In this document: piece after piece, positions 52,663 to 56,608 of the stretch
Position numbering within the stretch: the stretch's first letter is position 1
Layout of the letters: each line of letters opens with the position of its first letter
Origin: CAZMVU01 sp964569295
GTDB lineage: Bacteria > Hydrogenedentota > Hydrogenedentia > Hydrogenedentales > JAGMZX01
NCBI GenBank assembly: GCA_964569295.1
Contig: CAZMVU010000008.1
Span: 1 to 56,608, forward strand
Length of the DNA: 56,608 nt
Direction: 5' to 3'
The notes under the pieces: model-generated
Seen by the model: the letters and a program-made list of their open reading frames with translations, nothing else
The model's database searches: none
What the model was told of the DNA's origin: nothing
Position numbers and translations under genes: made by a program

Positions 52663-54177
52663 ATGGACGAACAAGAACGGCAGCACCATTCGACTGAAGA
52701 CGACCTGCGCCAGCACCGCCTGGACAAATTACAGCGCCTGCGCGACCGGGGTGATGACCCGTTCAAGTATGAATTCAAGCGCAGTGGGGATATGGCGGCC
52801 GTTTGTGCGGCCTATGAACAGGCGGAAGCGGACAGCGCGGCAGACCAGCCGTTAAAACTCGAACCTCGGGCTGTGGGCGGGCGCATCGTCGCGCTGCGCG
52901 ACCAAGGCAAGAGCAACTGGGTCGACCTGCGCGACGCGTCGGGCAAAATCCAAGTGTTCTTCGGCAAGAAGCAGATCGGCGAAGACGCCTTCGACACGTT
53001 GGCGGATCTCGACATTGGCGACATCATCGGCGTGTACGGCCCCGTACAGCGCACGCGGCGCGGCGAGATCACCGTGTGGGCCGAGCGGTACGAGCTGCTC
53101 ACGAAGTCCCTGCGCCCCAGCGTCGAGAAGTGGCACGGCCTCAAGGACACCGAGACCCGCTACCGCCAGCGCTACCTCGACATGGTGGCCAACCCCGACA
53201 CGCTGGATACCTTCAAGAAGCGCATCCGGGTGGTGGACGCCATGCGCCGCTGGCTCGTGGACGCCGGTTACCTCGAGGTCGAGACGCCCATGCTCCACCC
53301 GATCCCAGGCGGGGCGACGGCACGCCCGTTCATCACGCACCACAATACCTACGACATCGACCTGTACCTGCGCGTGGCGCCCGAGCTCTACCTGAAAAAA
53401 CTCATCGTCGGCGGGTTCGACAAGGTATTCGAGATCAACCGGTGCTTCCGCAACGAGGGCGTAGACACACGCCACAACCCCGAGTTCACTACCATGGAAC
53501 TCTACGAAGCCTGGCAGGACTACATGGGGCTCATGGACGAGACCGAAACCATGCTCGTCCACATCATCGAACAGGTCAACGGCACGCTCCAGTTTACCTA
53601 CCAGGGCGAACACATTGACGCGGCGCGCCCGTGGGCGCGGCTCACGCTGCACGAGGCCATCCGCGAACATGCCGGCATCGATCTCGAAGACACCATGGAC
53701 CGCGACGAGGCCGCCCGCCGCGCAACGGACATCGGCGTTGCAGTCACCCCCGACATGGGCTACGGCAAGATTGTCGACGAAGTCATGTCGGAGAAGGTGC
53801 AGCCCAGGCTCGTGCAGCCCACCTTCCTCTACGACTACCCCCTCGAGCTATCGCCCCTCGCGAAGAAGAAGCGCGGCAACCCGAACCTCACCGAGCGGTT
53901 TCAGCCGTTCATGGGGCGCCTCGAGATTGGCAACGCCTTCTCCGAATTGAATGATCCCATCGACCAGCGTGCGCGTTTCATGGCGCAGATTCGCCTGCGC
54001 GAGGCCGGCGACGACGAAGCCCAGTATCTCGACGAAGACTTTATCACCGCGCTCGAGATCGGCATGCCCCCCACAGCCGGCCTCGGCATCGGTATCGACC
54101 GGCTCGCCATGCTGCTCACCGACAGTGCCAGCATTCGCGAGGTGATCTTCTTCCCGCAGTTGCGCCCGGCGGAGTAA
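52663..54177 (+). CDS. lysS: Lysyl-tRNA synthetase, class II
   Basis: This 504 aa enzyme charges tRNA-Lys. I place the start at the ATG at 52663 (MDEQERQHHSTEDDLRQHRL), preceded by AAGAG; the in-frame region upstream is not conserved-looking. The N-terminal OB-fold anticodon domain (VGGRIVALRDQGKSNWVDLR) is followed by the class II core: motif 2 FEINRCFRNEGVDTRHNPEF and motif 3 GLGIGIDRLAMLL. The length fits bacterial LysRS. It is on the + strand, 123 bases before rel, a plausible two-gene transcript linking translation and the stringent response. Confidence 0.95.
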   Translation: MDEQERQHHSTEDDLRQHRLDKLQRLRDRGDDPFKYEFKRSGDMAAVCAAYEQAEADSAADQPLKLEPRAVGGRIVALRDQGKSNWVDLRDASGKIQVFFGKKQIGEDAFDTLADLDIGDIIGVYGPVQRTRRGEITVWAERYELLTKSLRPSVEKWHGLKDTETRYRQRYLDMVANPDTLDTFKKRIRVVDAMRRWLVDAGYLEVETPMLHPIPGGATARPFITHHNTYDIDLYLRVAPELYLKKLIVGGFDKVFEINRCFRNEGVDTRHNPEFTTMELYEAWQDYMGLMDETETMLVHIIEQVNGTLQFTYQGEHIDAARPWARLTLHEAIREHAGIDLEDTMDRDEAARRATDIGVAVTPDMGYGKIVDEVMSEKVQPRLVQPTFLYDYPLELSPLAKKKRGNPNLTERFQPFMGRLEIGNAFSELNDPIDQRARFMAQIRLREAGDDEAQYLDEDFITALEIGMPPTAGLGIGIDRLAMLLTDSASIREVIFFPQLRPAE

Positions 54178-54300
54178 GGGCCGGCGGCAGAAACAGTCCT
54201 GCGCGGCGGGTATGCATCTTCCCGGATGCCTTGTTACAATGATGGATGGGGCGGTCTATGCGGCCCGAATCCGCCCCGCCGCCGACAGGACAGAAAACCC

Positions 54301-56340
54301 ATGCCACGCACTCGGTTTGCCCGTATACTCAGGAGTCTTCGGAAGCAAGGCTATGAGGACAAGGACCTCAAGCTCGTCCGCCATGCCTACACGTATGCCG
54401 TTTCGGCGCACCAGGAGCAGAAGCGTCTGTCCGGCGAGCCGTATGTGCTGCACTCCTTATGGGTGGGCCTCATCCTCGCGAGCGTCGGGCTCGACCCCGT
54501 CACGGTTTCGGCCGGCATCCTGCACGACATCCTCGAAGATACACGACACGACGAGAAAGATTTACGCAACGAATTCGGCGAAGAAATCACGTGCCTGGTG
54601 GATGGGGTCACGAAAATACGCCGCATCGGCATCCCGGAGCAGGAGGAGAGTCTCGAGCTGAAGCAGGCGCAGAACATCCGCAAGCTCCTGGTGGCCACCG
54701 CGCAGGATGTGCGGGTAATTCTCATTAAGCTGGCCGATCGGCTGCACAACATGCGCACGATCGACGTCCTGCCCGAGGAGCGGCGCAAGCGCATTGCACG
54801 GGAAACGCTCGACATCTACACGCCCATCGCGGACCGGCTGGGGATCTCGGCGTGGAAATGGGAGCTCGAGGATCTCGCGTTCCGGCAGTTGCGTCCCTCG
54901 AAGTACGAGCAGATCAAAACGCACATTGCTATGAAACGCCGTGCACGCGAGGCGCAACTCGCCGAGACCTGCCGCGAGCTCGAGGGGCGCCTGGCCGAGG
55001 CGGGCATCGAGGCGCATGTCATCGGCCGCCCCAAACACCTCTACAGCATCTACAAGAAAATGCGCGATCAGGGCAAGAGTTTCGAGGAAGTGCTCGATAT
55101 CGAAGCGTTGCGCGTCATCACCCGCACGCCACGCGAGTGCTACGGCGCGCTGGGGATCGTACACAACCTGTGGCCGCCCATCCCCGGCCGGTTCAAAGAC
55201 TACCTCAGCATTCCCAAGTACAACATGTACCAGTCCATCCACACCTCGGTGATGCGCAACACCGGCCGCCCCATGGAAATCCAGATACGCAGCGAAGAAA
55301 TGGACCGCATCGCCCGCGAAGGCATCGCCGCACATTGGATATACAAGGAAGGAGCACGGGACAAGCGGCTTGACACGCAACTCTCGTGGCTGCGCACGCT
55401 GTTCGAATGGCTGCAGGACGCCGCTTCGACGGAGGAAATCATGGAGTCGGTGGTCCGGGATTTCACCCCGAGCCACCTCTACGTGTTTACGCCCAAGGGC
55501 GCGGTGAAAGAGCTGCCCCGCGGCGCCACGCCCCTCGACTTCGCCTATGCCGTACACTCGGCCGTGGGCAACCATTGCGTCGGCGCGCAGGTCAACGGGC
55601 GCATGGTGCCCTTGCGCTATCACCTCCAGAACGGCGACGTCGTCGAGATTCTCACCGCAAAAAACAAGAACCCCTCCCGCGACTGGCTCGATGTCGTCGT
55701 CACCGGGAAGGCACGTGCACGGATACGCCAGCGCCTGCGCGAGATTGGCACCCTCGACCCCGTACCGCCGGAAAAGAAGCACGAGGAACCGCAGCGTTCC
55801 GCCAAGACCGCGCCCGCCCCGCCTAAAAACAAGGGCGATGTGCCCGCATTCGACGAAGCCACGCGCCAGAAGTTGATTCGCGTGGACGGCGGCAAAGGGC
55901 TTGCCGTATCGTTCGGAAAATGCTGCGACCCCATGCCCGGTGAGGAGGTCGTGGCCTATGTCACGCTCAACCCGGCCGGCGTCACCATTCACCGGAAAGA
56001 CTGCAAGGCCTTCCGCAAGTCCAATCGCGACCAAAGCCGCATTTACAGCGCTTTCTGGGAAGGCGAGGGTCAAGTGATCGCGGGCCTGCGTGTCATCATC
56101 AGTCAGCGCCCCAATGTGCTCTTCGACATTATGGAAGCCCTGCGCCCCATGACCATCAACATTCTCGAGGCCCGCTTTAGCCCCGAACCCGGCAATGGCA
56201 AATGCCGCTTCGACTTTCTGTGTGAGCTCGCCGAAGACAGTGCCGTCGAGCAAGTGAAGCGCCTCCTGCGTGCCGTGCCCGACGTCGCCGCCATCAAGAC
56301 CCTGAAGCCGAATTACTTCAAGCAAACGGAGGAGGAGTAG
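54301..56340 (+). CDS. rel: Bifunctional (p)ppGpp synthetase/hydrolase
   Basis: This 679 aa RelA/SpoT homologue controls the stringent response. The ATG at 54301 is used (MPRTRFARILRSL). The hydrolase HD domain is intact: H51, H75-D76 and E79-D80 in ILHDILED, then LADRLHNMRT. The synthetase domain carries GRFKDYLSIPKYNMYQSIHT (RxKD-type active site). TGS (FTPKGAVKELPRGATPLDFA), a zinc-finger-like segment (SFGKCCDPMPGEEVVAYV) and a C-terminal ACT domain follow. Both activities are therefore likely, as expected for a genome with a single long Rel. It ends the lysS-rel unit. Confidence 0.95.
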   Translation: MPRTRFARILRSLRKQGYEDKDLKLVRHAYTYAVSAHQEQKRLSGEPYVLHSLWVGLILASVGLDPVTVSAGILHDILEDTRHDEKDLRNEFGEEITCLVDGVTKIRRIGIPEQEESLELKQAQNIRKLLVATAQDVRVILIKLADRLHNMRTIDVLPEERRKRIARETLDIYTPIADRLGISAWKWELEDLAFRQLRPSKYEQIKTHIAMKRRAREAQLAETCRELEGRLAEAGIEAHVIGRPKHLYSIYKKMRDQGKSFEEVLDIEALRVITRTPRECYGALGIVHNLWPPIPGRFKDYLSIPKYNMYQSIHTSVMRNTGRPMEIQIRSEEMDRIAREGIAAHWIYKEGARDKRLDTQLSWLRTLFEWLQDAASTEEIMESVVRDFTPSHLYVFTPKGAVKELPRGATPLDFAYAVHSAVGNHCVGAQVNGRMVPLRYHLQNGDVVEILTAKNKNPSRDWLDVVVTGKARARIRQRLREIGTLDPVPPEKKHEEPQRSAKTAPAPPKNKGDVPAFDEATRQKLIRVDGGKGLAVSFGKCCDPMPGEEVVAYVTLNPAGVTIHRKDCKAFRKSNRDQSRIYSAFWEGEGQVIAGLRVIISQRPNVLFDIMEALRPMTINILEARFSPEPGNGKCRFDFLCELAEDSAVEQVKRLLRAVPDVAAIKTLKPNYFKQTEEE

Positions 56341-56358
56341 AGAGGGACGTGTCCCTCT
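56341..56358. terminator. Hairpin directly after rel
   Basis: AGAGGGA at 56341-56347 and TCCCTCT at 56352-56358 form a 7-bp stem with a 4-base loop, starting at the base after the stop codon. No T run follows, so intrinsic termination is uncertain. Confidence 0.45.
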
Positions 56359-56608
56359 GTGTTGTGGCCGGTCTCCCGACCGCGCCACCGGCATGACCGT
56401 AAGGTCTCCATCTTACCGTGGGATTGGGAACCCGCGAACTGAAAAATGGGTAATTCTTTAGCCGTATGGCGCAAGGGAGCGGACGTGTTTCGCCAATCTG
56501 CCCCGTGATAGCGAATACCAGTCGTGCGATGGGGATAGCCATGGTGTTGGCGGCACTTTGGACTGCTGTGGCTTGCCACCGCTATTGCGCGCGTGGGCTG
56601 AAGTGCAT
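56359..56608. other. Non-coding right end of the window
   Basis: No gene is visible. A GC-rich stretch at about 56368-56395 contains GGTC-TCCC-GACC and further short complementary words. It has the look of a dispersed palindromic repeat, but no second copy was found in the window. Confidence 0.4.

Noticed and set aside
54562..56394. Long - strand open frame opposite rel
   Set aside because: Antisense to an unmistakable RelA/SpoT protein; no motif or ribosome-binding site.

Overview
The window is about 56.6 kb of high-GC bacterial chromosome with tightly packed genes. Many genes are translationally coupled by ATGA or TGATG overlaps. No rRNA, tRNA, CRISPR array, prophage or complete insertion sequence was recognised. 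The gene set combines a bat/MoxR aerotolerance operon, a ctaA-ctaB fusion, DUF4838 and sulfatase-superfamily secreted proteins, LamG and DUF3179 relatives, HDOD and GGDEF signalling, and a single bifunctional Rel protein. This suggests a Gram-negative aerobic bacterium near the Planctomycetota/Lentisphaerota/Hydrogenedentota part of the tree. That placement is inference from gene content; no marker in the window fixes the phylum.

Left part (1-14.3 kb): a LarA-type racemase, then the envelope lipid cluster yceD-rpmF-plsX-fabD-fabG on the + strand. On the - strand follow a GspE/PilB-type ATPase with MshEN-like repeats, an HDOD protein and a large secreted DUF4838 protein. A + strand pair, hflX and a secreted TPR protein, follows; hflX has a start-codon anomaly.

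Middle part (14.3-30.7 kb): a decayed DUF3179 gene, then rpoD, dnaG and a LamG-like secreted protein (all -). On the + strand are a receiver protein with a degenerate GGDEF domain, an intact REC-PAS-GGDEF diguanylate cyclase and a lipoprotein of the sulfatase/alkaline phosphatase superfamily. The last overlaps tail-to-tail with a glycosidase-like gene. Three small genes of unknown function lie before degP.

Bat region (29.2-43.8 kb, all -), in transcription order: a BatD-like membrane protein, moxR, DUF58, a DUF4381-like protein, batA, batB, batC, batD, batE, glnD, degP. The run from the DUF4381-like gene to degP is almost gapless. Between moxR and the DUF58 gene sits a compact cassette of about 0.5 kb: a GxxExxY (PD-(D/E)XK-like) gene bounded by 37-bp imperfect inverted repeats. 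It is the clearest mobile-element candidate in the window.

Right part (43.9-56.6 kb): a fused heme A synthase/heme O synthase (ctaA-ctaB), a cupredoxin-like protein, an NtrC-type regulator with its sensor kinase, and two DNA base-excision glycosylases. Next come two tandem paralogous 52-54 aa membrane proteins, each with a strong Shine-Dalgarno sequence, then lysS and rel on the + strand. The small-protein pair and the inverted-repeat cassette are the best candidates for undescribed biology here.
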